Assembly: GCF_014191985.1 (NCBI RefSeq)
Contig: NZ_JACHXI010000001.1
Location: 310,001 to 374,000 of the forward strand
DNA length: 64,000 nt
Direction: 5' to 3'
Origin: Azomonas macrocytogenes
GTDB lineage: Bacteria; Pseudomonadota; Gammaproteobacteria; Pseudomonadales; Pseudomonadaceae
Of the stretch, positions 48,261-59,450 are shown in pieces. The notes under the pieces are model-generated. The model was given only the letters and a program-made list of their open reading frames with translations. It ran no database searches and had not been told where the DNA came from. How positions within the stretch are numbered: position 1 is the first letter of the stretch; each line of letters starts with the position of its first letter. The translations under genes and the position numbers were made by a program.

Positions 48261-49034
48261 CTACGGGTTTTTCACCGCCAGCGCCCCGCGCTCCAGACGC
48301 CGCAGGGACACTTCCAGTCGGCTGTCGGCCTCGATAACCTCGCGCAGGGCCTTGGCGGTGAAGTCGATGTGCCGCGCCACCGCTTCCCGCGCCCGCTCGC
48401 CATCGCGATCGAGGATCGCCTGGACAATCGCCCGGTGCTGTTCACACAGTATTTCGCGCAGCTCGGGTCGTTCATGGAGCCGGGTACGGCTGTAGAAGAC
48501 ACTGTTGCGCAACATGCCGGAGATCGAGCGCATGACATGCAGCATCATGACGTTATGGGAAGCCTCGTACACTGCGATATGCAGATCGGCATCGGCCTCG
48601 CCGGATGGCTCCTGGCGTTCATGGGCCTGCTCGATCCGCGCCAGGCAGGTGCGGATCACCTCGAGATCCACTGCACTCGCGCGTTGCGCAGCCAGGGCGG
48701 CGATCTGTGGTTCGACCAGCGTACGAAACTCCAGATAGTCGAAGATTGCGCTATCCGGGTGCATGGCCAGCAAGCGGGCCAGCGGGTCGGTGAAGCTGGT
48801 CCCCAAAGCGGCAACCCGGGTCGCACCGCCGGGCTCGCCGGCCAGCACTCCCGCCTCTTTCAACAGCCGAATGCCATCGCGCAGCGTGGGACGCGAAACC
48901 CCGAGGCGCTCCGCCAGTTTCCGTTCCGGCAGGAGCTGTTCGCCCGGACGCAGCGAACCCTCCAGCACCAGCATCTCGATCCGCTTCGCAACGCCGGCCG
49001 CCGCACTGTCCGGCTTGATGGTTGGCTCCGTCAC
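48261..49034 (-). CDS. FadR-subfamily GntR transcriptional regulator
   Basis: Regulator of 257 residues. The N-terminal winged helix reads LRPGEQLLPERKLAERLGVSRPTLRDGIRLLKEAGVL (about 27-63). The C-terminal FCD domain (about 90-235) has the metal-ligand pattern Asp...His...His in ADLHIAVYEASHN, EQHRAI and ARHID. FCD regulators respond to organic acids such as lactate or pyruvate. It is divergent from poxB with 233 bases between, so poxB is the natural target, probably repressed or activated by a carboxylic acid. Confidence 0.9.
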   Translation of the reverse strand: MTEPTIKPDSAAAGVAKRIEMLVLEGSLRPGEQLLPERKLAERLGVSRPTLRDGIRLLKEAGVLAGEPGGATRVAALGTSFTDPLARLLAMHPDSAIFDYLEFRTLVEPQIAALAAQRASAVDLEVIRTCLARIEQAHERQEPSGEADADLHIAVYEASHNVMMLHVMRSISGMLRNSVFYSRTRLHERPELREILCEQHRAIVQAILDRDGERAREAVARHIDFTAKALREVIEADSRLEVSLRRLERGALAVKNP

Positions 49035-49267
49035 CGGGCACTGACCTCATCGCTGTTTTCTGTCGTATCCAGAATAAGACAATGAACCAGAATATGGAAA
49101 TCCACATTAACCGCTATTTTTATCCGGTAAAGTTATTTGACCATACATCCTCATCATGTAATAAGCAGCAACAAATTGCCGCACCTCCAATAAAACGAAA
49201 TAGGTGGTCGAATCCTTGGTGAGCACGGCGAAACCAGTCTACGAAATCATGTGACGAGGATGAATGG

Positions 49268-51001
49268 ATGAAGATTGCGAATGTTGCCGACCTGTTGGTC
49301 GAGACCCTGCAAACCGCCGGTGTGAAGCGGATCTACGGCCTGGTGGGCGATAGCCTGAACGGCATCACAGAGGCCCTGCGCCAACGCAAAACCATCGACT
49401 GGGTACATGTCCGCCACGAGGAAGCAGCCGCTTTCGCAGCCAGCGCCGAGGCGCATCTGACCGGCGCGCTGGCCGTCTGCGCCGGCTCCTGCGGGCCGGG
49501 CAACCTGCATCTGATCAACGGCCTGTTCGACGCCCACCGTTCGCGCGTACCGGTGCTGGCGATCGCCGCCCATATCCCCAGTCCGGAGATCGGTAGCGGT
49601 TATTTCCAGGAAACCCATCCACAGGAACTCTTTCGCGAATGCAGCTACTACTGCGAACTGGTCTCCAGCCCCACGCAGTTGCCCCAGGTGCTTGAGGCCG
49701 CGATACGGGCGGCGGTCGGCCAGCGCGGAGTAGCCGTGGTGGTGATCCCAGGCGATGTGGCCTTGATGGACGCGCCGCAGAAAACGGTGACTCCGGTGGC
49801 CGGGCTGCTGCCGCCGACGCCCGTGATACGGCCGGCCGAGGCGGAACTGAATGCGCTGGCCGACCTACTGAACGAGGCGCGCAAGGTGACGCTGCTCTGC
49901 GGCCGCGGCTGTGCCGGGGCGCACAAGCCGCTGCTGGAGCTGGCCGAGACGCTGAAAGCACCCATCGTGCATGCCCTCGGTGGCAAGGAATACGTCGAAT
50001 ACGACAATCCCTACGATGTCGGCATGACCGGACTGATCGGCTTCTCTTCCGGCTACCAGGCGATGAAGGACTGCGACACGCTGCTGATGCTGGGAACCGA
50101 CTTCCCCTACCGGCAGTTCTACCCGGAATCGGCCAAGGTGGCGCAGATCGACTTGCGTCCGGAGAACCTGGGCCGCCGCTGTACGCTGTCGCTCGGTCTG
50201 GTCGGTGACGTGGGCACTACCCTCGAAGCGCTGCTGCCGAGGTTGCAGGTCAAGACCGAGCGCAGCCACCTCGACCGCAGCCTGGAGCACTACCGCAAAT
50301 CCAGGGAAGGGCTGGACGAAAGCGCTGAAGGCACCCCGGGAAGCAAGCCAATCCATCCGCAGCAGGTCGCGCGGCTGGCCAGCGAGTTGGCGGCGGACGA
50401 TGCCGTGTTCACCTTCGACGTCGGTACGCCGACCGTCTGGGCGGCGCGTCACTTGAAGATGAACGGCCGACGCCGCCTGGTCGGCTCGATCGTGCATGGC
50501 TCGATGGCCAACGCGCTGCCGCAGGCGATCGGTGCCCAGGCAGCCTTTCCCGACCGCCAGGTGGTCTCACTGTCCGGCGATGGCGGCTTCGCCATGCTGA
50601 TGGGGGACCTCCTCACCCTGGTCCAACAGAAGCTGCCGGTGAAGGTGGTGATCTTCAACAACGGCACGCTGGGCTTCGTCGAGCTGGAGATGAAGGCGGC
50701 GGGCCTGCTGGAAACCGGTGTCGCCCTGGAGAACCCGGATTTCGCCGCAGTAGCGCGTGCCATGGGCGTGCATGCATTGCGGGTGGAAGACCCCGGCGAC
50801 TTGGAAGGTGCCATGCGCGAGGTGTTCGCCCACCCCGGACCGGCACTGCTGGACGTGGTCACCAATCGCTTCGAGCTGTCGATCCCGCCGAAGATCGAGA
50901 TGGCCCATGCCAAGGGCTTCAGCCTGTATGTGCTGAAGGCAGTGCTGGACGGCCGTGGCAGCGAAGTGATCGACCTTGCGCGCAGCAACCTGCTGCGCTG
51001 A
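49268..51001 (+). CDS. poxB: Pyruvate dehydrogenase (quinone), PoxB-type ThDP enzyme
   Basis: ThDP- and FAD-dependent enzyme of 577 residues that oxidises pyruvate to acetate and CO2, passing electrons to ubiquinone at the membrane. N-terminal [17 protein letters not shown] and catalytic Glu in [13 protein letters not shown] (about 48-60). A central FAD domain follows, then the ThDP motif [29 protein letters not shown] (GDG-x-NN). The C-terminus lacks an obvious long amphipathic membrane helix as in E. coli PoxB, so membrane attachment may differ. A FadR-type regulator is divergent upstream. Confidence 0.92.
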   Translation: MKIANVADLLVETLQTAGVKRIYGLVGDSLNGITEALRQRKTIDWVHVRHEEAAAFAASAEAHLTGALAVCAGSCGPGNLHLINGLFDAHRSRVPVLAIAAHIPSPEIGSGYFQETHPQELFRECSYYCELVSSPTQLPQVLEAAIRAAVGQRGVAVVVIPGDVALMDAPQKTVTPVAGLLPPTPVIRPAEAELNALADLLNEARKVTLLCGRGCAGAHKPLLELAETLKAPIVHALGGKEYVEYDNPYDVGMTGLIGFSSGYQAMKDCDTLLMLGTDFPYRQFYPESAKVAQIDLRPENLGRRCTLSLGLVGDVGTTLEALLPRLQVKTERSHLDRSLEHYRKSREGLDESAEGTPGSKPIHPQQVARLASELAADDAVFTFDVGTPTVWAARHLKMNGRRRLVGSIVHGSMANALPQAIGAQAAFPDRQVVSLSGDGGFAMLMGDLLTLVQQKLPVKVVIFNNGTLGFVELEMKAAGLLETGVALENPDFAAVARAMGVHALRVEDPGDLEGAMREVFAHPGPALLDVVTNRFELSIPPKIEMAHAKGFSLYVLKAVLDGRGSEVIDLARSNLLR

Positions 51002-51222
51002 AGGAACGCCCGAACCGTAAAAACCGGCTTCATCCATGCCGGCCTGGAGCAGTCCGAGGCCGCGGCGGCACCGAAAGCGAAGAGGCCTCTCGACGGAGGC
51101 ATCTTCGACTACCTATCCATGTTCATGGCTGGCAAAGCAAAACTAACAAATCCGGACTATTTTAAAAGCCGTATTAACATTACAAGTCAGTTTTCAGATT
51201 TACCAGCAAGGTGCCAAAAGCC

Positions 51223-51522
51223 TTAATCTCCCGACATTTCGACAATAAAATTCTGCCCGAGCCGTTCGATATGATCCTCGAAGTTCTCTTGCAACATGGC
51301 GTCGAATTGATTCGTATACCATTTCTGCAGTTTTTCCTGCTCGTTTGGTAAATCGTTGAACTTGCATGAAGCCTCATGGACGCTGAACCGTGCAGCCGCA
51401 TAGCGGAAAGCGGTGCTGACATGTCCCAGATCTTTCTTCTCATTCCCTACCAGTCGATTGGCTATCTCGATGAACTCATCGGCCATATTGAAAATAATCG
51501 TATTATCTTGATTATCAGACAT
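51223..51522 (-). CDS. DUF3144 protein
   Basis: Small soluble protein of 99 residues: FNMADEFIEIANRL at about 10-23, HVSTAFRYAAARFSVHEAS near 34-52, and ENFEDHIERLG near 78-88. This matches the DUF3144 family, which occurs in many gammaproteobacteria and has no known function. Its AT content is higher than that of neighbouring genes. It stands alone, with the poxB end on one side and a gene-free stretch on the other. Confidence 0.82.
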   Translation of the reverse strand: MSDNQDNTIIFNMADEFIEIANRLVGNEKKDLGHVSTAFRYAAARFSVHEASCKFNDLPNEQEKLQKWYTNQFDAMLQENFEDHIERLGQNFIVEMSGD

Positions 51523-52009
51523 TTATTAACCTATTTCTTTAACAGTAGACTATTAGAAATCCGTTAGAGATGCTTGTAACGCGCCATTCAACATAGGCAA
51601 GTATCAAGCCACCCATCTTGAAATAGGCCATATATCATCGGCCACCAGAATGTTAGAAACACTGTGCGGGCGATGCGAATATATAAGTGCAGGCTTGCTC
51701 CGGCCTTGTCCGCCAGAACGAATACCCTAGTGTCGTGTCACGCCTGATATGACACTAGCTACGCAGGGCGATGAGAAAGGCGTCGAAGGCACATCGATGC
51801 CTTGTCATAATCTCGGGCACGTCCCATTTGGTAAGTGCCACCCCAACACTCGATGAGTAACTTGAATGTTGGGTAGGGCTCTTTATTGCTCACCCTTTAC
51901 TCAACCAGAACGGTGGATGGACAGCATGCCCATCCGCTCCACAGCCTATGTTCCGTAAAAACGCCGGTGCCGAGACACGCCCTGAGTCAATCCGGTTGAC
52001 GGCTTGCTT
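51523..52009. other. Gene-free stretch with one dyad between DUF3144 and lysS
   Basis: About 490 bases. CTAGTGTC and GACACTAG form an 8-bp inverted repeat with an 16-base spacer at 51727-51758. No gene, RNA or recognisable insertion sequence is seen. Composition is AT-richer at the left end. Confidence 0.4.
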
Positions 52010-53512
52010 TCATTGCTGCGGACGCATGTGCGGGAACAGGATCACGTCGCGGATCGACGGCGAGTCGGTCAGCAGCATCACCAACCGGTCGATGCCGATG
52101 CCCTCGCCCGCCGTCGGCGGCATACCGTATTCCAGGGCGCGGACGAAGTCAGCGTCAAAATGCATGGCCTCGTCGTCGCCGGCGTCCTTGTCCTTGACCT
52201 GCTGGAGGAAGCGCTCGGCCTGATCCTCCGCGTCGTTCAACTCGGAATAGGCGTTGGCAATCTCGCGCCCGCCGATGAACAGTTCGAAGCGGTCGGTAAC
52301 GCTGGGATCGTCATCGCTGCGCCGCGCCAGCGGCGAGACCTCGAACGGGTAGCGGGTAATGAAGGTGGGCTGCTCCAGCTTGTGCTCCACCAGCTCTTCA
52401 AAAATCATCGTTTGCAACTTGCCCAGGCCCTCGAAGCCTTTCACATCGGCACCGGCCTGCTTGGCGATGGTGCGGGCCTTGTCGATGTCCCTGAGGTCAG
52501 CTTCGGTGAGTTCCGGGTTGTACTTGAGGATAGAGTCGAACACCGACAGCCGCGCGAACGGCTCGCCAAAGTGGAACACCTTGTCGCCGTAGGGCACGTC
52601 AGTACTGCCGAGCACGAGTTGCGCCAGTTCGCGGAACAGCTGTTCGGTCAGGTCCATGTTGTCTTCGTAGTCGGCGTAGGCCTGGTAGAACTCCAGCATG
52701 GTGAATTCGGGGTTGTGCCGGGTCGAGACGCCTTCGTTGCGAAAGTTGCGATTGATCTCGAAGACCTTCTCGAAGCCACCTACCACCAAGCGTTTGAGAT
52801 ACAGCTCCGGCGCAATACGCAGGAACATGGCCATATCCAGCGCGTTGTGGTGGGTCTCGAACGGCTTGGCGGCTGCACCACCGGGAATGGTTTGCAGCAT
52901 CGGCGTTTCCACCTCGAGGAAATCGCGCTCGGTGAGGAACTTGCGAATGTGAGCAATGATCTGCGAACGCACCCGGAAGGTATGACGGGTTTCCTCGTTG
53001 ACGATCAGGTCCACATAGCGCTGCCGATAGCGCTGCTCGGTATCAGTCAGGCCGTGGTGCTTGTCAGGCAGCGGGCGCAGCGACTTGGTCAGCAGCTGCA
53101 CGCTGTCCATATGCACATAGAGGTCGCCCTTGCCGGAGCGAGCCAGGGTGCCTTCGGCGGCGATGATATCGCCCAGGTCCCAATGCTTGATGGCTTCCAG
53201 CGTCTCGGCCGGCAGCCCCTTGCGGTCGACATAGACCTGGATGCGCCCGGTCATGTCCTGCAGCACCATGAAAGCACCACGGTTGAGCATGATGCGCCCC
53301 GCCACCTTGACCGGGATCGCTGCCGCCGCCAACGCTTCCTTGCTCTTGTCGGCATAGCGTTGCTGCAGATTGCCGGCATGACTGTCGCGCCGGAAGTCGT
53401 TGGGGAAGGCGTTGCCCTTCTCGCGCTCGGCAGTCAGCTTGTCCTTGCGCAGGGCGATCAGCTGGTTTTCTTCTTCGTGGAGGGCATGTGGGTTCAGCGG
53501 TTGTTCGCTCAT
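52010..53512 (-). CDS. lysS: Lysyl-tRNA synthetase (class II)
   Basis: Class IIb synthetase of 500 residues charging tRNA-Lys. The N-terminal OB fold ([26 protein letters not shown]) is at about 70-95. Motif 1 is in [15 protein letters not shown], motif 2 in [18 protein letters not shown] near 260-278, and motif 3 in [13 protein letters not shown] near 475-487. ATG at 53512 ([17 protein letters not shown]) is the usual start. It lies downstream of prfB on the same strand, as in E. coli and pseudomonads, so the two are probably cotranscribed. Confidence 0.97.
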   Translation of the reverse strand: MSEQPLNPHALHEEENQLIALRKDKLTAEREKGNAFPNDFRRDSHAGNLQQRYADKSKEALAAAAIPVKVAGRIMLNRGAFMVLQDMTGRIQVYVDRKGLPAETLEAIKHWDLGDIIAAEGTLARSGKGDLYVHMDSVQLLTKSLRPLPDKHHGLTDTEQRYRQRYVDLIVNEETRHTFRVRSQIIAHIRKFLTERDFLEVETPMLQTIPGGAAAKPFETHHNALDMAMFLRIAPELYLKRLVVGGFEKVFEINRNFRNEGVSTRHNPEFTMLEFYQAYADYEDNMDLTEQLFRELAQLVLGSTDVPYGDKVFHFGEPFARLSVFDSILKYNPELTEADLRDIDKARTIAKQAGADVKGFEGLGKLQTMIFEELVEHKLEQPTFITRYPFEVSPLARRSDDDPSVTDRFELFIGGREIANAYSELNDAEDQAERFLQQVKDKDAGDDEAMHFDADFVRALEYGMPPTAGEGIGIDRLVMLLTDSPSIRDVILFPHMRPQQ

Positions 53513-53716
53513 GGTCGTTTCATGTTCCGGTAAATGGGCTTGGCAGCTGTTTCCGATGGGCACTACCGATGCCAGGCAAAATCTGAACCCTGCGCGGCAG
53601 GGGCTGTGAGCGTAGCGGGCGCAGGTGAGGCAAAAAATGGCGCGAACAGGGAGTTTACGTGCTGTAGGTGCGTAGTCCGTGCCATTTTTCAACGCAGTAT
53701 GACCGAGCACAGCAGC

Positions 53717-54812
53717 TCACAGGCCCTGCTTGAGGCTGGCCTCGATGAATTCGTCCAGATCGCCATCCAGCACGGCATCGCAGTTGCTGTTTTCGATGTT
53801 GGTACGCAGATCCTTGATCCGCGACTGGTCGAGCACGTAGGAGCGAATCTGGTGGCCCCAGCCGATATCCGACTTGCTGTCCTCCAGCGCCTGGGAAGCA
53901 GCGTTGCGCTTCTGCACTTCCATCTCGTACAACTTGGCCCGCAGCATTTTCATGGCGGTGTCCTTGTTGGCATGCTGGGAGCGCTCGTTCTGGCAACTCA
54001 CTACCGTATTGGTGGGCAAGTGAGTGATCCGTACCGCCGAATCGGTGGTGTTTACGTGCTGACCACCGGCACCGGAGGAACGGTAGGTATCGATGCGCAG
54101 ATCCGCCGGATTGATATCGATTTCGATATTGTCGTCGATTTCCGGCGAAGCGAAGACCGCGGAAAAGGAGGTATGGCGGCGATTACCGGAGTCGAACGGG
54201 CTCTTGCGCACCAGGCGATGGATACCGATCTCGGTACGCAGCCAGCCAAAGGCATATTCACCCTTGATATGCACGGTAGCCCCCTTGATACCAGCGACCT
54301 CGCCTTCGGAGAGCTCCATGATCGTGGCGTCGAAACCATGCTTGTCGGCCCAGCGCAAATACATGCGCAGCAGCATGTTGGCCCAGTCCTGCGCCTCGGT
54401 ACCACCGGAGCCGGCCTGGATATCCAGATAGGCGTTATTGGCATCCATTTCGCCACTGAACATGCGACGGAATTCAAGCTTTTCGAGGATGCCCCGTAGC
54501 CGGTCGACTTCGGCGGCAACGTCGTTCACCGCCCCTTCATCGTTCTCTTCGACGGCCATGTCCAGCAGGTCACGCGAATCGGCCAGGCCGCCGGTCAGGT
54601 CATCGAGGGTTTCGACGACCTGCGCCAGCTGGGCACGCTCGCGCCCCAGGTTCTGGGCATATTCCGGATTGCTCCAGACGTTGGGGTCTTCCAGTTCGCG
54701 ATTGACTTCGATCAGGCGATCATGCCTCTGATCGTAGTCAAAGATACCCCCGGATGGTCTGGGTACGCTCGGACAGGTCCTTGATACCGTTGAGGATCGG
54801 GTTGATTTCCAT
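53717..54812 (-). CDS. prfB: Peptide chain release factor 2, with programmed +1 frameshift
   Basis: Terminates translation at UGA and UAA. Translation starts at ATG 54812 ([24 protein letters not shown]) and meets an in-frame TGA at 54738-54740. The slippery CTT-TGA-C with the internal Shine-Dalgarno-like GGGGG just before it is the conserved autoregulatory frameshift site. The +1 frame continues [17 protein letters not shown] to the stop at 53717. The GGQ motif is in [20 protein letters not shown] and the SPF-type region in [12 protein letters not shown]. Frameshifting rises when RF2 is low, giving self-regulation. Confidence 0.97.
54738..54748 (-). promoter_or_regulatory. Programmed +1 frameshift site of prfB
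   Basis: On the minus strand GGGGG TAT CTT TGA C: an internal Shine-Dalgarno element three bases before the CTT slippery codon, followed by the poor UGA-C stop context. This is the textbook RF2 arrangement. Confidence 0.95.
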
Positions 54813-54896
54813 GATGGGCAGCACTCTCGGTCGGACAGTTCAAAAGCCGAGGAGTATAGCGCAGCAGGCCACGCCTGACAGCCTGCCGCGCCGGGA

Positions 54897-55616
54897 TCAG
54901 GCAGCCTTGGCCTGTGCTTCCAGCTCGGCCTTCAACGCTGGATCGAGCCTGAGCTCGCGGGCCAGTTCATCGAGATAGGCCCGCTCCATGAATTGTGCTT
55001 CGTTCACGGCCATAAGGCTTGCCAGGTACATCTCTGCCGCGATTTCCGGGCTACTGGCAGCACGGGCCACCTCGGCAGGATCGAGCGGTTTGTTCAGCTC
55101 GGTCTGCAACCACTGTTGCAGGCCGGGATCGTCGGTCGCCTTGCCCAGTTCGGCCTCGAGCAACCGACGCTCGTTATCGTCCACATGGCCATCGGCCTTG
55201 GCAGCGGCAACCAGCGCCTTGAGGATGGCCTGGCTGTGACCCTCGGCTTTTTCCGCTGGCAACCGATCAATAGTCTGCGGTTCGGCTTTAGGCGCATTGG
55301 CTTGCTGGGCCTGCCAATTGCTGTAGGCCTTGTACGCCAACAACCCCAGCGCGACCAGGCCGCTTCGCTGGACCGAGCTCATACCTGCGGACGAATGGCC
55401 GCGCCGCTTGCTACCCAACAACATACCCAACGCACCGGTAGCCAATGCGCCTTTCCCTGCTCCACCCAGCAGGCTACCCAGGCCACCACCGCCTCCCTTC
55501 AATAGGTCGCCAAGCGCGCCACCGGTAGACGAGCGTTCGTTGCCGGATACTTGCTTGTTCTGGCCAAGCGACAGACCGGACTTCAAAAGCTGATCGAGCA
55601 AGCTACTGGTATTCAT
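54897..55616 (-). CDS. DUF533 / TerB-like protein (YebE type)
   Basis: Protein of 239 residues. The N-terminal part is glycine-rich ([37 protein letters not shown], about 28-64), probably membrane-associated, followed by [15 protein letters not shown]. The C-terminal 110 residues form a TerB-like helical domain ([39 protein letters not shown]) with acidic residues able to bind metal. YebE-type proteins are envelope-stress linked in enterics; the role here is not known. ATG at 55616 ([14 protein letters not shown]) is the family start. Confidence 0.87.
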   Translation of the reverse strand: MNTSSLLDQLLKSGLSLGQNKQVSGNERSSTGGALGDLLKGGGGGLGSLLGGAGKGALATGALGMLLGSKRRGHSSAGMSSVQRSGLVALGLLAYKAYSNWQAQQANAPKAEPQTIDRLPAEKAEGHSQAILKALVAAAKADGHVDDNERRLLEAELGKATDDPGLQQWLQTELNKPLDPAEVARAASSPEIAAEMYLASLMAVNEAQFMERAYLDELARELRLDPALKAELEAQAKAA

Positions 55617-55775
55617 ACATGACTCCATAAGCTGGAAAAGCTGAATGGGTGAGTTCATGGCTCCAGAATCAGGCGCTACGACGAGTCATAGCAGAGCTAT
55701 GGCAAGGAGTGGCAACACTGTACCGGAGCCGCGGGTGCCAACATTGATGACGAGTCAAATCAACCAAACAGGCCA

Positions 55776-56882
55776 TTAGGCGACCGAGTCGGCTTCATGA
55801 AATGGCGTATCACGATGTGCTGCCCGAATGTACTGGGCCGGCCAGAACGCTGTTTTATCATGCAGGAAATCCGCAGCGTGCAGCGGCCAGTAAGGATCGC
55901 GCAGCAGCTCGCGCGCCAACAGAACGAGATCAGCCTGACCGGTTCGCAGGATATGTTCGGCCTGGGCGGCATCGGTAATGAGGCCGACCGTACCGGTGGG
56001 AATCTCTGCTTGCTGGCGAATCTTGGCGGCGAAATGAGTTTGGTAACCGGGCCCGATCGGAATCTCGGCACTGGCCGAAGTGCCACCGGAAGAGACATCG
56101 ATCAGATCCACGCCCAGCGCTTTCAAGCGACGCGCCAGCTCGACAGACTCATCCTCGTTCCAACCATCTTCCACCCAGTCGGTAGCCGACAGGCGCACGA
56201 ACAGCGGCAAGCTTTCCGGCCAGACGTTGCGCACAGCCGCTGCCACTTCCAACAACAGACGAATGCGATTCTCGAAGGAGCCGCCATAGTTATCCTGGCG
56301 CTGATTGGACAGTGGCGAGAGAAACTGATGCAGCAAATAGCCATGCGCGGCGTGAATCTCGGCCACCTTGAACCCCGCTACCAGCGACCGCTCGGCCGCA
56401 CGAACGAATGCCTGCACCACATTAGCGATACCCCTCTCATCCAGCGCAGCAGGTGCCAGATGATTGCGATCGAATGCTATGGCTGAAGGCGCAACCGTCG
56501 GCCAACCGCCCTCCGTCACCGGAACGGTTCCCGATTTACCCAGCCAGGGTCGCCAAGTACTGGCCTTGCGTCCCGCGTGAGCCAACTGGATCGCGGCATA
56601 AGAGCCCTGGGCTTCGATGAATCGGGTAATGCGACGCAACGGCTCGATTTGCTCATCCGACCAGAGCCCCAGATCTTCCGAAGAAATCCGCCCTTCCGGC
56701 ACCACGGCGGTGGCTTCGACAATGATCAGGCCCGCGCCGCCAACGGCACGACTGCCCAGATGAACCAGATGCCAGTCGTTGGCTACTCCGTCCCGTGCCG
56801 AATACTGGCACATGGGCGAAACCACGATGCGATTGGGGAGAGTCAGCTGGCGCAATGTATAGGATTGAAAAAGCTGGGACAT
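55776..56882 (-). CDS. Old Yellow Enzyme family NADPH:flavin oxidoreductase (YqjM/XenA type)
   Basis: FMN ene-reductase of 368 residues. SPMCQYSARDGVANDWHLVHLGSRAVGGAGLIIVEATAV at about 22-60 has the cysteine and tyrosine typical of the thermophilic-like YqjM/XenA class. IQLAHAGRKAS near 98-108 and EIHAAHGYLLHQFLSPLSNQR near 173-193 supply the substrate-binding His pair and FMN contacts. These enzymes reduce activated C=C bonds, quinones or nitro-compounds. It stands alone between the DUF533 gene and recJ; the natural substrate is not indicated. Confidence 0.9.
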   Translation of the reverse strand: MSQLFQSYTLRQLTLPNRIVVSPMCQYSARDGVANDWHLVHLGSRAVGGAGLIIVEATAVVPEGRISSEDLGLWSDEQIEPLRRITRFIEAQGSYAAIQLAHAGRKASTWRPWLGKSGTVPVTEGGWPTVAPSAIAFDRNHLAPAALDERGIANVVQAFVRAAERSLVAGFKVAEIHAAHGYLLHQFLSPLSNQRQDNYGGSFENRIRLLLEVAAAVRNVWPESLPLFVRLSATDWVEDGWNEDESVELARRLKALGVDLIDVSSGGTSASAEIPIGPGYQTHFAAKIRQQAEIPTGTVGLITDAAQAEHILRTGQADLVLLARELLRDPYWPLHAADFLHDKTAFWPAQYIRAAHRDTPFHEADSVA

Positions 56883-56957
56883 GAGGAAAGCCTCGTCTCT
56901 GAGTCTGTTTGAATAAGACCACCCAGAATCGACAGCGTTTCCCTTGATCGACGGGTA

Positions 56958-58673
56958 TCAGCGCGGCTGCAGATGCGTCACCAGCAGTTGCACGCTCTCC
57001 TGGCCGCGGAATTCGTTCACATCCAGCTTGTAGACCAGTTCCACCCACTGCACCGACGGATTCGGCCATGCATCGCGGTCGATATTGAAAGCGATGCCAT
57101 CCAGAATCTGGCTGCCGCATTCGCTTTGCAAACTTATTTTCAAATGGCGTTCGCCGACCAGGCGCTGTTGTTGCAGCCGGAATACGCCATGGAATAAAGG
57201 CTCGGGAAAATGCTGCCCCCAAGGCCCGGCATGCCGCAGCGTACGCGCCAACTCCAGGTGGAATTCCTCGGCACCAAGCTGACCATCCGTAAGCAGGCGT
57301 CCGGCCAGATCATCCTCACAGAGCTGCCGGCGCACCTCGGCATCGAAAGCAGCGGCAAAATCGGCGAAACACGCTTGCGATAACGACAGTCCGGCGGCCA
57401 TGGCATGCCCGCCGAACCGACTGATCAGCTCCGGGTGACGCGTCGCCACCGCATCCAGTGCATCGCGGATATGCAGCCCCGGTACGGAGCGCGCCGAACC
57501 TTTGAGCAGACCATCACCGGCCTCGGCGAAGGCAATCACCGGACGGTGATAACGTTCCTTCAGGCGCGAAGCCAGAATGCCGATCACCCCCTGGTGCCAT
57601 TGCGGATCGAACAGGCAAAGGCCGAACGGCAAACCATCCAATGGCAATTCCTTGATTTGTGCCAGCGCTTCGCGTTGCATGCCCTGCTCGATGGCCTTGC
57701 GGTCGCGATTGAGCTGATCCAGTTGGACAGCCATGTCGCGCGCCAGGGAAGGATCGTCACAAAGCAGGCATTCGATGCCGAGCGACATATCGTCCAGGCG
57801 CCCGGCAGCATTCAGGCGCGGCCCGAGAATGAACCCCAGGTCGCTGGAGGTGAGGCGGCCAGGATCGCGACCTGCGACGTCGAGAATCGCCAGCACCCCA
57901 GGCCGTGCCCGACCGGCCCGGATGCGGGCCAGCCCTTGATGGACCAGAATGCGATTGTTGGCATCGAGGGGAACCACATCGGCCACACTGCCCAGTGCGA
58001 CCAGGTCAAGCAATTCGGCAAGATTGGGCTCATCCAGTCCAATGCGCGCAAACCAGCCCAGATCGCGCAAACGCGCGCGCAGCGCCAGCAACACATAGAA
58101 GATCACCCCGACGCCAGCCATGCTCTTGCTGGGAAACCCACAGCCCGGTTGATTCGGATTGACGATAGCATCGGCAAGCGGTAGATCGCGGCCAGGCAGA
58201 TGGTGGTCGGTGATCAGCACTTTCAGCCCTGCCGCCCTGGCAGCAGCCACACCCTCGCAACTGGAAATGCCATTGTCCACCGTGACCAGAAGATCAGGGC
58301 GCCGCGCCACGGCCACGGCGACGATTTCCGGCGTCAGACCATAGCCGTACTCGAAACGGTTCGGCACCAGATAATCCACCTGGGCCGCCCCCAGCAGGCG
58401 CAATCCCAGCACACCAACGGCACTGGCCGTCGCCCCATCGGCATCGAAATCACCGACAAAGAGGATGCTCTGATGCTGCTCCAGGGCTTCGACCAGCAGC
58501 TCCACAGCCTCCCCGATCCCCTTCAGGTACGCGAAAGGAATCAAGCGTGCCAGGCTTTTGTCCAACTCCTCGGCGCAAAGCACGCCACGTGAGGCATACA
58601 GGCGCGTCAACAAGGGGGGGAGATCCCCAAGATCAGGTAAAGACTCGGGTAAGGCTCGGGATTCGATGCGCAT
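56958..58673 (-). CDS. recJ: Single-stranded-DNA-specific exonuclease RecJ
   Basis: 5'-3' ssDNA exonuclease of 571 residues used in RecFOR recombination, mismatch and base-excision repair. The DHH-family motifs are VGDFDADGATASAVG (about 74-88), VTVDNGISS near 128, and ITDHHLPGRDLP near 152-163, which bind two metal ions. GHAMAAGLSL in the DHHA1 domain lies near 425. ATG at 58673 gives MRIESRALPESLPDLGD. It lies directly downstream of a yaeQ-type gene, the same pair as in P. aeruginosa. Confidence 0.96.
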   Translation of the reverse strand: MRIESRALPESLPDLGDLPPLLTRLYASRGVLCAEELDKSLARLIPFAYLKGIGEAVELLVEALEQHQSILFVGDFDADGATASAVGVLGLRLLGAAQVDYLVPNRFEYGYGLTPEIVAVAVARRPDLLVTVDNGISSCEGVAAARAAGLKVLITDHHLPGRDLPLADAIVNPNQPGCGFPSKSMAGVGVIFYVLLALRARLRDLGWFARIGLDEPNLAELLDLVALGSVADVVPLDANNRILVHQGLARIRAGRARPGVLAILDVAGRDPGRLTSSDLGFILGPRLNAAGRLDDMSLGIECLLCDDPSLARDMAVQLDQLNRDRKAIEQGMQREALAQIKELPLDGLPFGLCLFDPQWHQGVIGILASRLKERYHRPVIAFAEAGDGLLKGSARSVPGLHIRDALDAVATRHPELISRFGGHAMAAGLSLSQACFADFAAAFDAEVRRQLCEDDLAGRLLTDGQLGAEEFHLELARTLRHAGPWGQHFPEPLFHGVFRLQQQRLVGERHLKISLQSECGSQILDGIAFNIDRDAWPNPSVQWVELVYKLDVNEFRGQESVQLLVTHLQPR

Positions 58674-58715
58674 GGTGATCCAGTCGAGAACTTCCAAAAG
58701 AATGCAAAGAGGCTG

Positions 58716-59255
58716 TCAGCGCTCGCCGAGCAGCCATTGCAAAGGAATTTCGTGCTGACCGTGCTCGTCGGTCACGAACAAAGCGCCGTCACTGATCATC
58801 ACGCCCCACTGCAGACTGCGGGGAAGATCACGCGTCAACTCAATCAAGGCAGCGGAGTCAACGGCCACAACGGATAGATTTTTCAGGTTCTTGACCGCAC
58901 CCAGCACCTTGCCTTCCCAAACCCTCAGGCTGCCATAGGCCAGCAGACTGACTCGCTCGGCACGGCGTGAACACCAGGTCAGGCGCTCGGCGTCCGGCTG
59001 GCCCACCTCGATCCAGTGCAGGACGCGCTCATCCAGGCTTTTCTCCCATAACGCCGGCTCGTCGACATCGGATAGTCCTCTACCGAAAGCCAGTGATTTG
59101 CCATACCAAAGCGCATAGGCAAGCAGACGCGCGCCGAGGCGCTCTTCGGTTTCCGAAGGATGGCGAGCCACAGTAAATCTTTGATTTTCATAAACACTGT
59201 GATCGATATCGGTGAGATTTAGTTCGACTTTATAAGGAGTGGCTTGCAGTGCCAT
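58716..59255 (-). CDS. yaeQ: YaeQ-family protein
   Basis: Protein of 179 residues in the YaeQ family, which has a PD-(D/E)XK nuclease-like fold but no proven nuclease activity. MALQATPYKVELNLTDIDHSVYENQRFTVARHPSETEERL opens the domain. FGRGLSDVDEPALWEKSLDERVLHWIEVGQPD near 65-95 includes the acidic residues and is followed by YGSLRVWEGKV. The enterobacterial member was once described as a transcript-elongation suppressor. ATG at 59255 matches the family. A 42-base gap separates it from recJ. Confidence 0.92.
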   Translation of the reverse strand: MALQATPYKVELNLTDIDHSVYENQRFTVARHPSETEERLGARLLAYALWYGKSLAFGRGLSDVDEPALWEKSLDERVLHWIEVGQPDAERLTWCSRRAERVSLLAYGSLRVWEGKVLGAVKNLKNLSVVAVDSAALIELTRDLPRSLQWGVMISDGALFVTDEHGQHEIPLQWLLGER

Positions 59256-59392
59256 GAAATAGATACCGGTGCGAAAAGCAGCCAGTCTAGCGTAACACCA
59301 TGGCAGGCAGTGCAATCCGCAGCAAACGATGGGTTGCTCGAAATAAGACCGTACGATTAAACGCAAATGACAGTCGACGAACGGATGTTTGA

Positions 59393-59411
59393 CAATCATT
59401 ATCATTATTAA
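59393..59411. promoter_or_regulatory. Fur-like box upstream of bfd
   Basis: CAATCATTATCATTATTAA, rich in the NATAAT/ATTATN triads of a Fur site, lies 40-58 bases before the bfd start. Iron-starvation induction of bfd is known in Pseudomonas. Confidence 0.75.
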
Positions 59412-59450
59412 TAGTATCTGTTTTACAGCACAACTCATGGAGTAGCGCCG